From contig URII01000067.1 in the NCBI GenBank assembly GCA_900547825.1, positions 1 to 10,758 of the forward strand: a stretch of DNA of 10,758 nt, read 5' to 3'. Positions 1-7,192 of the stretch are shown in pieces; positions within the stretch are counted from its first letter, which is position 1; each line of letters starts with the position of its first letter. Position numbers and translations under genes: made by a program. The stretch comes from an uncultured Porphyromonadaceae bacterium. Its GTDB lineage: Bacteria > Bacteroidota > Bacteroidia > Bacteroidales > Muribaculaceae. Below the pieces are notes generated by a model. That model saw only the letters and a program-made list of their open reading frames with translations. It was not told where the DNA came from and made no database searches.

Positions 1-32
1 CACCCCGCCAACGTTATTTTTTCTCAAAAAAA

Positions 33-64
33 TTTGCAGTGCCGGCAAAATCTCCATACCTTCG
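33..64 (+). promoter_or_regulatory. Bacteroidetes-type promoter of the four-helix-bundle gene
   Basis: TTTG at 33-36 and TACCTTCG at 57-64 are separated by 20 bp. They match the Bacteroidetes -33 (TTTG) and -7 (TAnnTTTG) elements with one mismatch in the -7 box. Transcription would start near 68-70, leaving a leader of about 20 nt before the ATG at 90. GAGG at 84-87 is the only Shine-Dalgarno-like sequence and is very close to the start. Confidence 0.6.
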
Positions 65-89
65 GGCTTAGTACCAATCATTTGAGGCC

Positions 90-632
90 ATGGGATTTAT
101 ACAACAACGCGGCGGCTACCGCAAGCTGAAAGTATTCGCAGTGACCACCGCGATACTCGACATCACCGATTATTTCGTGAAACGTTTCCTCACCAAAGGC
201 GACCGCACCATCGACCAGATGGTGCAGGCGGCACGCTCCGGGCGCCAGAACATCTGTGAGGGGAGCATGGCCTCGATCACCTCGCGCGAAACGGAAATCA
301 AACTCACCAACGTGGCCCGGGCAAGCCTCGAGGAGCTGAAACTTGACTATCAGGACTATCTGCGCCACCACGGCATGACGGAATGGGAAAGCGACCACAG
401 CCGATACGAAGCCATGCGCGCATACGCCCGCTCGGCAGAATTCATGGCGAATTACCGCGAGGCCGTGACCAAACTGGATGCCGAAGCCATCTGCAATCTG
501 CAGATAACCCTTATCCACCAGGCATCGTGCATGTTGTGGCGCCTGATCAAGGCCCAGGAGCGCCAATTCATCGAAGAAGGCGGCATCCGCGAAGCCATGA
601 GCGCCGCCCGCCGCGCCGCCCGAGGGTATTAG
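90..632 (+). CDS. Four-helix-bundle (S23-like) protein with suffix domain
   Basis: The 180-residue protein resembles the S23/four-helix-bundle family, first known from ORFs inside 23S rRNA intervening sequences, and specifically the Bacteroidales subgroup with a 'four helix bundle suffix domain'. Family-like signatures are GGYRKLK (8-14), DQMVQAARSG (42-51), the N-I-x-E-G-S stretch (54-59) and KLTNVARASLEEL (71-83). The rest is predicted helical. There is no signal peptide or membrane segment, so it is probably cytoplasmic. The start is secure because an in-frame TAG lies at 69-71 and ATG 90 is the first start after it. The molecular function of this subgroup is unknown to me. The related Avd protein of diversity-generating retroelements shares the fold, but no reverse transcriptase or variable repeat is seen here. 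The gene stands alone and is followed at once by repeat arrays (645-849). Confidence 0.85.
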   Translation: MGFIQQRGGYRKLKVFAVTTAILDITDYFVKRFLTKGDRTIDQMVQAARSGRQNICEGSMASITSRETEIKLTNVARASLEELKLDYQDYLRHHGMTEWESDHSRYEAMRAYARSAEFMANYREAVTKLDAEAICNLQITLIHQASCMLWRLIKAQERQFIEEGGIREAMSAARRAARGY

Positions 633-644
633 AGGCGGCATTAG

Positions 645-849
645 AGGACGTGATCGGACTTTTCGGACTGAAGCGGACTAAATCGGACAGCGGGAATCAG
701 CGGGCATTTTGGCTAATTCGGGCGCGAGCGGTGAGGTGGTGAGGTGGGCGCCTGCTGGCGGCCACCGGCTGCTTGGCGCCGAGGTCGGATTCAGTCCGAT
801 TAAGTCCGAAATGTCCGATTGCAGCCGCTAAAGTCCGCTAACGCTCCGC
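645..849. repeat. Back-to-back GTCCGATTAA-like repeat arrays (copy A)
   Basis: This gene-free stretch holds two arrays pointing away from each other. On the minus strand (653-690) four units read GTCCGATTTA, GTCCGCTTCA, GTCCGAAAA and GTCCGATCA. On the plus strand (784-841) the units include GTCGGATTCA, GTCCGATTAA, GTCCGAAAT, GTCCGATTG and GTCCGCTAA. The minus-strand array is preceded by a module (686-746) whose complement matches the module at 9040-9087 and 10692-10744, including CCACC, GCCAAA and GATTCCC blocks. Two GGCGCC sites (747-752, 775-780) frame the centre. The arms are complementary, so a transcript could fold into a long hairpin and might terminate the upstream gene. That last point is inference. 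Confidence 0.75.
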
Positions 850-857
850 TGTTAAAC

Positions 858-888
858 TTTGTTAAAACCGAGGGGGGGGGTAAATTTC
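858..888 (+). promoter_or_regulatory. Possible promoter with a G9 tract in its spacer
   Basis: TTTG (858-861) and TAAATTTC (881-888, one mismatch to TAnnTTTG) are 19 bp apart, and nine consecutive G (872-880) fill the half of the spacer next to the -7 box. If the promoter is real, slippage in the G run would change the spacer length and switch expression of the surface protein at 1015. A better -7 match lies downstream at 914-921, so this may be a secondary promoter or not a promoter at all. Confidence 0.35.
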
Positions 889-889
889 A

Positions 890-921
890 CTTTTTTATAT
901 CAGCTATATAGTATAATTTTG
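890..921 (+). promoter_or_regulatory. Main candidate promoter of the giant surface protein
   Basis: TAATTTTG at 914-921 is a perfect -7 element (TAnnTTTG), inside an AT-rich tract that also reads TATAAT. The -33 region at 890-894 is only a run of T after C, so it is weak. Transcription would start near 925, giving a leader of about 90 nt. No terminator hairpin or known riboswitch fold was recognised in the leader. Confidence 0.55.
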
Positions 922-960
922 CGCGAATTGTCGCTGATACCATACGATACACACGATAAG

Positions 961-989
961 TCATAGTATTCTTTACAATCATAGTATTC
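961..989 (+). repeat. Direct repeat TCATAGTATTC in the leader of the surface protein gene
   Basis: TCATAGTATTC occurs at 961-971 and again at 979-989, an 18-bp period, in the presumed 5' untranslated leader 26-54 nt before the start codon. The spacing is less than two helical turns. It could be a tandem protein-binding site in DNA or RNA, or a local duplication. No regulator is identified. Confidence 0.7.
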
Positions 990-1014
990 ACAACAAATAA
1001 TTTAATCAAACCAA

Positions 1015-4000
1015 ATGAAAAAGTTAATTTTGTATTTGGGCCTCTTGTGCGTTCTCTTCTCGGCGCCGCAGGTGGCCAATGCAGCTGACGTCACCAAGGT
1101 AGTTTTCAATGCCAACCTTTGGAACGGATGGCAAGAGAAAACAATGACCAAATCCGACAAAGGATATTATTGGAACGGCACTGTAAACTCAACATCCGGC
1201 GATTACGGAATCAAACGTTATTGGAGCGATGGTGGCGACAATTATTGGAAATACAATGCCATTTCCGCTACTGCCGCCACTCCCTGCACCACAGCCACAA
1301 GCGCTACTGACCAGGCCATATCGAATCTCGAGACCAACCGTCCCTACATATTTTGTTGGTGGGACGAAAATACTTTCGGCATCGTAAACAAAATAGAACT
1401 GCACGGCAACTGGGATAATAACGGCACTTGGTCTACCGCCGCCACCCTCAACTGGGACAGCGCCGAGAAAGTGTTCAAAGGCACTTTCACCCCCAAGAAT
1501 GCCGGAATCCAATATGGCGTGAAACTCTGCGCCGGCTCCACCCAGATAGGATGGCTCTTCCCGAGCTCCACTGTCAACGCCGGAGGATGCAACGCAATGA
1601 CACTCAACGGCTCGTCCAACGGCACATCCAACCTCACCGCAGACGTGGAATACTCAGTGAGCGTCAACCCGGCCAACATGACCATGACCATCACTCCCCT
1701 CAATGTCAAGCCCTCAGCGCTCTATCAGGTGTATTACACCGGAGGCGCATGGCACCATGACCACACCGCACTGACCAAGAGCGGCAACAAATTCACAGGC
1801 GAAATTCCCGCTATCGCCGGAACCGACGGCCGAGTGACATTCTTCACTCAGGACGGCAACAGCTTCTCAAGCCGCGGCCTCCGCTACATCCCCACCAACA
1901 AAACTACAGTGCAGGATGCCAACTTTACTGACAACATGAAAGTGTCGACCGGATCGGACGACATGTACTGGCGCCTCGGCACCGGCAAATGGTCATACGA
2001 GATAGACTTCTCGGGCGACACCCCCGTAATCTCCTTCACCAAGGATCCCGACTATGTGGCAGGCCCCGAAAACCTCTATTTCCGATTCAACACCGCAGCC
2101 AATGCCGCACCCGGCCACAGCTCGTGGATCTACTCCAACCCCACCCAGAAAAACGGTAACATATTCAAAGGCTCGATATCTGTAGTCAACCCCAACGGAG
2201 CGGCATTATGCTTCGCCACACGTGCGGGGGCAGGATGGGCCGGAACCTACAACTACGGCCCTGCCGAAAATACTACCGTCGACCCCGACGCTCCCGACAC
2301 GGCCTATCCCATGGCCCTTGGCAACACAGCGTCATGGCACCTTACCAAAGGTATCTGGTCATTCGAATGCGACTTCTCCGATGCGAAGAACCCCACAGTG
2401 AAATTCAACCGTCTCTACGATGATGCATCAGCCGAAAACCACGACCAACTCCATAAGGATGGCTTCTGCGATGCTCCGCGTGTATATATCGCCGGACCGG
2501 CCACACCGGGCGAATGGGGATTGGATGCATCCAGCCAGATGGTGCATGTGACCGGCTCGCTTTACACCTACACCGTACCCGAGGCATCCGGTTCATGGAA
2601 CGGCTGGAAAGCCGGTGCTCAGTTCAAGATAGCAGCCGGCATTTCCTACGACAACACAAATTGGAATGACAGCTACACTTTCGGCAATGTGCAGAATATA
2701 GCCGCCAATGCCGGCTGGATAAAATTAGGGGATGCACACGGCACTGACGGAGTGGCAGCCACCACTTTCCGCGATGTGCCCGCAGGCGCCGTCGTGGAAT
2801 TTGACACCGACACCCAATCCATCCGCATCACCTATACCGCCGGTCAGGAAGTCGACGCAGCCGACTCATGGACTATCGGCGGTGCCGAAGGCGCTCCCGA
2901 AATCTACGTGGTGGGCGAATATCTCAACGACAACAAGCCCAACCCAGGCTACCGCATGACCTACACAGGCGGCGACACCTACACGCTCGACCGCTTCGTG
3001 GTTCAGGAGAACACCGAATTCTCACTGCGTGAATATCTCGGCGCATCCACTTTCTATAAGGTAGGACCTACAAGCGCGGTCACCACCGATGCACAGTGGG
3101 GCCACAATGTGACAACAAAAGAATTCTCCACCAGCCGCGGCGAGGACAGCAAGACTGTGAAATGGACCGCAGGCGTGGCCATGATCTCGCTCACCTACCA
3201 CCGCAACGCCAACAGGCTGGAGGTCACCATACATCCCGAAGTACCCAACCAGGCCGAATTCGACTGCGACAACCAGGTGTACGGCGTGCCCTATGTAGCC
3301 TTTGTGGGCGGACGGCTCTCACAGCATCCGGGCAACACCACTACCTACAACAACGGTGTGAACAACACCAAGAACGGATGGCAGGACGGATGGCAGGCTT
3401 ATTCAGCCAACCACAAGCGCGAGATCATGGGCAGCACCGTGAGCGGCGTGGGCAATGCCGGCGAAGCCATTCCCAACACCATATGGCCCCCGCGCCACCG
3501 TATCGACTTCCAGAACGTGGACACTGAGGGCAACGAGCGCAACTGGACCACCGACGCCATCACTTTCAACGTGAACCCCGACTGTGTGAACAAAGAGCTG
3601 TCAAAGGAAGATGCCATCAAACTGCTCGAAGAAGGACAGGGCGTGACGATCGACAACACACTCACTCAGGCCCGCGACATGATCCCCACCAAGGCCATCT
3701 ACACCCGCTACGATACCGACAACATCCTCATGAACGGATGGTACAAGCTCTGGAGCGGATGGGGCGGCCATATCGACGACGGTAGCGCCGACTGGTATCA
3801 CCACCACAACTGGGGTGTGGGCGACCTTGACAAGGAGTCATCCATCAACATCCAGCCCAACCTGGTATATTACTCGCGCGACGAGCTCAACCCCAAGAAG
3901 GACGCCGATGGCAATATAGAATATTACGAGAACAGCAGCGTGGCCAAACGCGACGCCGGCGGTAACTTCGACTTCACCGACAAGGACAAATACTTCAAGC

Positions 4001-6267
4001 AGTTCTCGTTCTACTCCGCACGCTACTACGATGAGAAGGAGAAGAGAATACGCTACCGCTACTTCTTCGTGGCACGCCTTGCCGCCGAGGATCCCCGCAT
4101 AGCAGCCACACGCGGTGACGGACCCACCGACCTCGAGGCCGAATACTCAATCCAGCAGCAGATCACCGGCGCCGAAGTGGAATCGAAGATGATCAAGACC
4201 TGCAAGGTATATATCTCGGAGCCTGACGGCACCACATTCAACACTGACAACGCCGAGAAATGCCTCGCCGACAAGTCGTGGGCCGACGGCATATCCATCA
4301 AGGATTTCAATGCCCAGGCCGCAGCCGACCGCACTGTCAAGGCACTCGGCCTCCCCGCCGGCGACTACCGCTTCAAGGTGGTGGTGACCTACGACGGCGA
4401 TGTCAAGGAATATGACGCCACATCCAACGTGCTCACCGTGTTCCCGCAGGTGGCTTCCCACCTCGAACTCGCGCAGGTGATGACGAACGACAAAAAGTAT
4501 ACTTTCGGTCTCCGCGCCACAGGCACTGCCCCGGCACAGCTTACAGATGAGCAGAAGGCCAACATAACCTCATACAAACTCACAGTGAACAGCCAGACAG
4601 GCCGTCCGTTCCCCACCGGAGCCAAACTCGTTGTGAAATACACCGACAAGGCCGAGGAGACATTCGATATCTCCGGCAAGACCTCGCCGCAGACCATCAC
4701 CGTGACCACCGGTGCCGATTACGGCTATGACATGCCTGAGGTTATAATGCAGAATGCCCGCGTAGGCAAAACCTACCGCTTCACCATCCAGAGCCAGGGC
4801 GAAGGGCTCAATGACCCCGGTTATACAGCCCGTGCCCGCGTCTATGGTCCCCACGCCACAATGGCACTCACAGCCGGCGTAGCCAACAGCGCAGGAGTGG
4901 AATGTGAATCTGATCTGTATGATCTCAACGGCCCCAGCCTTCGCGCGGCGTCCAACTGGATGCGCCTCACCGGCACTATCACAGACCCCGACGCCGATGC
5001 CGCCAGCCTTGCCCGCTACAACGTGTCATACGAGCTGAGGCATATCCATGCCGCCGGTGACACGGTGCATGTGATCACTGTTCCTCGTGAGAAAGTAATA
5101 GCCAACGGCGGCAAAGTCACCATAGACTATCTGCCCGTCAAGATCAATGCCGACGGATCGGCCGCCGACACCAAGCACGAATTTGCCATAACCACCATAT
5201 ATGACGAAAAAGATGTGCCTGAGTCGGACTCGAACCGCACATGGACATTCACGGCAGTGGAACCGGAGAAAGCTGACGCTACCCTCCCCGCCTCCACATT
5301 CATAGCCCCGCGCACAGGCGGTGAGGATGACCAGATAGTGCTTGTGAGGAATTACGCCGAGCGTTTCCACGGACTCCATTCCTATTGGTATGACGCTTAT
5401 CTGGGCCTGTCGCTCTCGAACACTCCGTTCAACAACGACTTCCCCGGAGTAGAAGGCGTACTCGTAGGTGCCCTTGCCGAGATAACCACCAATGGAAGCA
5501 ATGTTGTGGCACCCGTTGAAGCCGGCGGCAATTACGCTTACAGCAACCTGCTCGAACAAAGCGACCTGCCCGAAGGCGCATGGTGGCACTCGCCGCTGCC
5601 CGCAGGCACAACAGGCCACGAACATTACAACGGAAAACCCAACAACGATCCGTTCTATGCCTTCAACGGCCAGAACCAGTGGTTCTGCACCGTTGACCAC
5701 AGCAAGGAAGCCGCAGCCAAGGGTGCCGGCACCATCTCGGACCGCGAAGCCGACAACCTGATGGCCGACGCCAAAGGCAACCAAAGCGAAGATGCCTGGC
5801 TGAAAGGCCACAAGATCTACCGCAAAGTGCACCATGTGCACCACGAGGCACGCTACTTCGCGTCAGCCGGAGCATATGTCGACCATGCGGAATGGGCATT
5901 TAATCCGGATGTCTACACCCCTGTGGAAGCCAAGATCTACTATGCCTACAACATGCTCGCTACAGATCATGCCACAGTGACATCGCCTGTACTTGACACC
6001 CCGGCTGCAAAAACGGCCATGCGTGCCGCATCACTCCCTGCCAACGCCGAATTCAAAACCGTGCTCGCCGGCAAAACCGAAAAAATCGGTTTCAGCGGCA
6101 TCACACCGGTTGACGGCGCCACAACAGGCATCGACAATGTGACTGACGACAACGACAACGCCCCCGTGGAATACTACAACCTCCAGGGCGTGAAGGTGGA
6201 GAACCCCGCAGCGGGCGTATACATCTTCCGTCAGGGTTCACGCACAGGCAAGATCCTGATCAAATGA
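1015..6267 (+). CDS. Giant secreted multi-domain protein with T9SS-type C-terminal sorting domain
   Basis: The 1750-residue protein begins with a signal peptide (MKK, hydrophobic core, cut near VANA-AD, residue 24). About six tandem beta-rich modules of 95-125 residues follow (roughly 25-120, 121-230, 232-345, 350-465, 485-610, 625-742). They resemble the small starch-binding-like modules of SusE/SusF-type proteins; modules 3 and 4 share a W-x-L-x-x-G-x-W-S-x-E-x-D-F-S pattern near their ends. Residues 745-1000 are Trp/Gly/His-rich and unrecognised. From 1050 to about 1420 the pattern suggests fibronectin-III/Ig-like strands. Residues 1420-1660 form another unrecognised domain. The end (about 1718-1750), with YYNLQGVKV, GVYIFRQG and a final KILIK, is typical of type A sorting domains exported by T9SS. 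It is probably anchored on or released from the cell surface. No catalytic motif was found; glycan binding is inference. No Shine-Dalgarno sequence precedes ATG 1015, as is usual in Bacteroidetes. Confidence 0.85.
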   Translation: MKKLILYLGLLCVLFSAPQVANAADVTKVVFNANLWNGWQEKTMTKSDKGYYWNGTVNSTSGDYGIKRYWSDGGDNYWKYNAISATAATPCTTATSATDQAISNLETNRPYIFCWWDENTFGIVNKIELHGNWDNNGTWSTAATLNWDSAEKVFKGTFTPKNAGIQYGVKLCAGSTQIGWLFPSSTVNAGGCNAMTLNGSSNGTSNLTADVEYSVSVNPANMTMTITPLNVKPSALYQVYYTGGAWHHDHTALTKSGNKFTGEIPAIAGTDGRVTFFTQDGNSFSSRGLRYIPTNKTTVQDANFTDNMKVSTGSDDMYWRLGTGKWSYEIDFSGDTPVISFTKDPDYVAGPENLYFRFNTAANAAPGHSSWIYSNPTQKNGNIFKGSISVVNPNGAALCFATRAGAGWAGTYNYGPAENTTVDPDAPDTAYPMALGNTASWHLTKGIWSFECDFSDAKNPTVKFNRLYDDASAENHDQLHKDGFCDAPRVYIAGPATPGEWGLDASSQMVHVTGSLYTYTVPEASGSWNGWKAGAQFKIAAGISYDNTNWNDSYTFGNVQNIAANAGWIKLGDAHGTDGVAATTFRDVPAGAVVEFDTDTQSIRITYTAGQEVDAADSWTIGGAEGAPEIYVVGEYLNDNKPNPGYRMTYTGGDTYTLDRFVVQENTEFSLREYLGASTFYKVGPTSAVTTDAQWGHNVTTKEFSTSRGEDSKTVKWTAGVAMISLTYHRNANRLEVTIHPEVPNQAEFDCDNQVYGVPYVAFVGGRLSQHPGNTTTYNNGVNNTKNGWQDGWQAYSANHKREIMGSTVSGVGNAGEAIPNTIWPPRHRIDFQNVDTEGNERNWTTDAITFNVNPDCVNKELSKEDAIKLLEEGQGVTIDNTLTQARDMIPTKAIYTRYDTDNILMNGWYKLWSGWGGHIDDGSADWYHHHNWGVGDLDKESSINIQPNLVYYSRDELNPKKDADGNIEYYENSSVAKRDAGGNFDFTDKDKYFKQFSFYSARYYDEKEKRIRYRYFFVARLAAEDPRIAATRGDGPTDLEAEYSIQQQITGAEVESKMIKTCKVYISEPDGTTFNTDNAEKCLADKSWADGISIKDFNAQAAADRTVKALGLPAGDYRFKVVVTYDGDVKEYDATSNVLTVFPQVASHLELAQVMTNDKKYTFGLRATGTAPAQLTDEQKANITSYKLTVNSQTGRPFPTGAKLVVKYTDKAEETFDISGKTSPQTITVTTGADYGYDMPEVIMQNARVGKTYRFTIQSQGEGLNDPGYTARARVYGPHATMALTAGVANSAGVECESDLYDLNGPSLRAASNWMRLTGTITDPDADAASLARYNVSYELRHIHAAGDTVHVITVPREKVIANGGKVTIDYLPVKINADGSAADTKHEFAITTIYDEKDVPESDSNRTWTFTAVEPEKADATLPASTFIAPRTGGEDDQIVLVRNYAERFHGLHSYWYDAYLGLSLSNTPFNNDFPGVEGVLVGALAEITTNGSNVVAPVEAGGNYAYSNLLEQSDLPEGAWWHSPLPAGTTGHEHYNGKPNNDPFYAFNGQNQWFCTVDHSKEAAAKGAGTISDREADNLMADAKGNQSEDAWLKGHKIYRKVHHVHHEARYFASAGAYVDHAEWAFNPDVYTPVEAKIYYAYNMLATDHATVTSPVLDTPAAKTAMRAASLPANAEFKTVLAGKTEKIGFSGITPVDGATTGIDNVTDDNDNAPVEYYNLQGVKVENPAAGVYIFRQGSRTGKILIK

Positions 6268-6339
6268 TCTCTTAATCATATTATAAAAAGTTAAATGTAA
6301 CACAACCATAGTTTTTTTATTTGGTAAAAATTCCAAGAG

Positions 6340-6372
6340 AGGCCGGCTCTGTCGTGACGACAGGGCCGGCCT
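6340..6372 (+). terminator. Strong hairpin terminator after the surface protein gene
   Basis: AGGCCGGC (6340-6347) pairs with GCCGGCCT (6365-6372), and CTGTCG (6349-6354) pairs with CGACAG (6358-6363). One T/G pair joins them, and the loop is three bases. The roughly 15-bp GC-rich stem is followed by TTGTCAATTT, a modest T-rich tail. It separates the surface protein gene from the glycosyltransferase promoter. Confidence 0.75.
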
Positions 6373-6418
6373 TGTCAATTTCCATTTCCTAATTTTCCAA
6401 TTTCTAATTATTTCTTGC

Positions 6419-6426
6419 TACCTTTG
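6419..6426 (+). promoter_or_regulatory. -7 element only four bases before the glycosyltransferase start
   Basis: TACCTTTG is a perfect TAnnTTTG element. A weak -33 (TTTC, 6394-6397) lies 21 bp upstream. The expected transcription start falls on or next to the ATG at 6431, so the message would be leaderless, or translation would begin at the in-frame ATG at 6443. Confidence 0.6.
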
Positions 6427-6430
6427 CGAC

Positions 6431-7192
6431 ATGGACCGCAACATGATTCCCGACACCGTGGCCGACAGCCTGGTGATCATACCGATGTATAACGAACGCG
6501 AGAACGCAGGCGCCATAATCGACGCAGTGATGGCGCTCCCCGTGAAGATGGACGTGCTCGTGATCGACGACGGCTCGCCCGACGGCACAGCCGCCATAGT
6601 GCGGGCTAAAGCCGATGAATATCCGGGCCGCATCGACCTGATAGAGCGCGCAGGCAAGCAGGGCCTCGGCACGGCCTACATTGCCGGTTTCCGCCGCGCA
6701 CTGGAGCGGGAGCGCTATGAATACATATTCGAGATGGACGCCGATTTCTCCCACAACCCTCAGGATCTTCTGGCCCTGCGCCGCGCATGCTCCGAGGAGG
6801 GCGCCGACGTGGCCGTGGGTTCGCGTTATGTGTCGGGGGTAAATGTGGTCAACTGGCCCATGGGACGTGTGCTGATGTCGTACTTCGCCAGCCGCTATGT
6901 GCGCCTGGTCACAGGCATGCGTGTGCGCGACACCACAGCCGGCTTCGTGTGCTGGCGCCGACGTGTGCTGGCCACCATGGATCTCGACAAGATCCGCTTC
7001 AAAGGCTATGCGTTCCAGATAGAAATGAAATTCACTGCCCACATGTTCGGTTTCCGCATAGTGGAAGTGCCCATAATTTTCGTGAACCGCGTGCTCGGCA
7101 CAAGCAAGATGAACACCGGCATATTCGGCGAAGCGCTGTTCGGTGTGATAAGCCTCAAGCTCGGCAGCATGTTCAGACGTTACCGCCGGTGA
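6431..7192 (+). CDS. Polyprenol-phosphate mannose synthase-like glycosyltransferase (GT2)
   Basis: The 253-residue family 2 glycosyltransferase resembles dolichyl/polyprenol-phosphate mannosyltransferases, which move mannose from GDP-mannose to a lipid phosphate on the cytoplasmic face of the membrane. Visible motifs are VIIPMYNE (15-22), VIDDGSPDGT (44-53), the nucleotide/metal-binding DADFSHNP (103-110), GSRYVSG (130-136) and a QIEMKF segment (196-201). It lacks the C-terminal membrane helices of the longer members, so it matches the short soluble catalytic type. The sugar donor cannot be proved from sequence alone. Its stop overlaps the start of pyrC by four bases, forming an operon. ATG 6431 gives the full N-terminus; an alternative is Met5 at 6443, just before the catalytic fold, and the promoter position leaves this open. 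Confidence 0.88.
   Translation: MDRNMIPDTVADSLVIIPMYNERENAGAIIDAVMALPVKMDVLVIDDGSPDGTAAIVRAKADEYPGRIDLIERAGKQGLGTAYIAGFRRALERERYEYIFEMDADFSHNPQDLLALRRACSEEGADVAVGSRYVSGVNVVNWPMGRVLMSYFASRYVRLVTGMRVRDTTAGFVCWRRRVLATMDLDKIRFKGYAFQIEMKFTAHMFGFRIVEVPIIFVNRVLGTSKMNTGIFGEALFGVISLKLGSMFRRYRR

Noticed and set aside
90..632. Avd-type accessory gene of a diversity-generating retroelement
   Set aside because: The fold family is related, but there is no reverse transcriptase, template repeat or variable repeat in the window.
78..641. Minus-strand open frame of 187 codons over the four-helix-bundle gene
   Set aside because: The plus-strand protein matches a known family and has a promoter; the antisense frame has neither.
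653..1000. CRISPR array at the GTCCGATTAA repeats
   Set aside because: Units are only 9-11 bp, contiguous and without unique spacers, and there are no cas genes.
5026..5844. Long minus-strand open frame (272 codons) inside the surface protein gene
   Set aside because: It is a shadow of a GC-rich gene: no family resemblance, no promoter, and it lies wholly within a well-supported coding region.
6404..7042. Minus-strand open frame of 212 codons over the glycosyltransferase
   Set aside because: The glycosyltransferase motifs on the plus strand are unmistakable, and the antisense translation is His/Ala-rich without any recognisable pattern.
6787..7188. Upstream extension of the pyrC reading frame, which could make a 568-residue protein
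   Set aside because: This part lies over the glycosyltransferase coding region in another frame, has a low-complexity Arg/His-rich translation and no dihydroorotase homology. The family N-terminus begins at GTG 7189.
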